Shown in pieces: positions 6,041 to 6,084 of a stretch of 6,084 nt of DNA. Numbering within the stretch: the first letter of the stretch is position 1; each line of letters opens with the position of its first letter. The stretch spans positions 1 to 6,084 of the forward strand of contig JAGQRC010000248.1 in the NCBI GenBank assembly GCA_020425835.1, given 5' to 3'. The translations under genes were made by a program, and so were the position numbers. The notes beneath the pieces are model-generated. The model ran no database searches. It had not been told where the DNA came from and worked only from the letters and a program-made list of their open reading frames with translations. The stretch is from Planctomycetota bacterium. Its GTDB lineage: Bacteria > Planctomycetota > UBA8108 > UBA1146 > JAJFFE01.

Positions 6041-6084
6041 CGGCGGTCGATCTCACGTTCGAGGTCTGCGTCGACACACTGTCT
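6037..6084 (+). CDS. cutC: CutC-family protein, N-terminus only (runs off right edge)
   Basis: Only 16 codons are inside the window, reading (M)TAVDLTFEVCVDTLS. The segment F-E-V-C-V-D-T-L-S matches the start of CutC-family TIM-barrel proteins, which usually begin L-E-I-C-V-D-S before an A-x-x-G-A-D-R-I-E-L-C segment that would lie beyond the edge. The GTG start is set by GGAGG 5 nt upstream and by the GTGA overlap with the hexosaminidase stop. CutC is named for copper tolerance in E. coli, but that role is disputed. Its place in an operon with a sugar hydrolase and a symporter fits a metabolic function better. The family call rests on nine residues plus context, so it is moderately sure. Confidence 0.65.
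   Translation, partial: MTAVDLTFEVCVDTLS

Overview
The window is GC-rich DNA (roughly two thirds G+C by eye) with strongly GC-biased third codon positions. That bias leaves long open antisense frames over the real genes. The thioredoxin-like protein carries a TGSDWCxWC-type motif. The symporter belongs to the subgroup with [26 protein letters not shown]-like signatures (residues 38-63). One gene starts with TTG, one with GTG and one has no visible Shine-Dalgarno sequence. Together these suggest a planctomycete-like (Planctomycetota/PVC) bacterium, probably marine or environmental. This assignment is inferred from family flavour, not from a marker gene.

Layout. Positions 1-480 (minus) hold the N-terminal 160 residues of an ABC exporter permease that runs off the left edge. 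Positions 481-1167 hold no gene I can support. They contain a 3.5-copy, 18-bp tandem repeat just upstream of the ABC start and several dyads. Positions 1168-1206 are a strong intrinsic terminator for the next minus-strand gene. Positions 1236-2249 (minus) encode a secreted thioredoxin-fold protein with a CIWC site and a TPR-like C-terminal half. It starts at TTG behind a near-perfect Shine-Dalgarno. Positions 2250-2579 are a divergent intergenic region. From 2580 a plus-strand operon begins: an SSS-family sodium:solute symporter (2580-4550), a GH20 beta-N-acetylhexosaminidase (4547-6040) and the first 16 codons of a CutC-family protein (6037 to the right edge). Both junctions are 4-nt stop/start overlaps (ATGA, then GTGA), so the three genes are very probably co-transcribed and translationally coupled.

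How the genes may work together. The hexosaminidase has all the usual GH20 catalytic and sugar-binding residues but no signal peptide, so it should act in the cytoplasm. The simplest reading is that the symporter imports a small HexNAc-containing compound, such as a disaccharide, glycoconjugate or glycosyl-amino acid, and the hexosaminidase cleaves it inside. CutC-like TIM-barrel proteins carry a copper-homeostasis label. A place in this operon hints instead at a role in amino-sugar or glycoconjugate metabolism.

The most unusual points are four. The symporter has an enlarged loop resembling a barrel-sandwich (lipoyl/HlyD-like) module at the place of the extracellular gate loop. The symporter, hexosaminidase and CutC genes are tightly coupled. 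Every copy of the tandem repeat upstream of the ABC gene is complementary to that gene's Shine-Dalgarno. The thioredoxin-like protein has a second cysteine pair.
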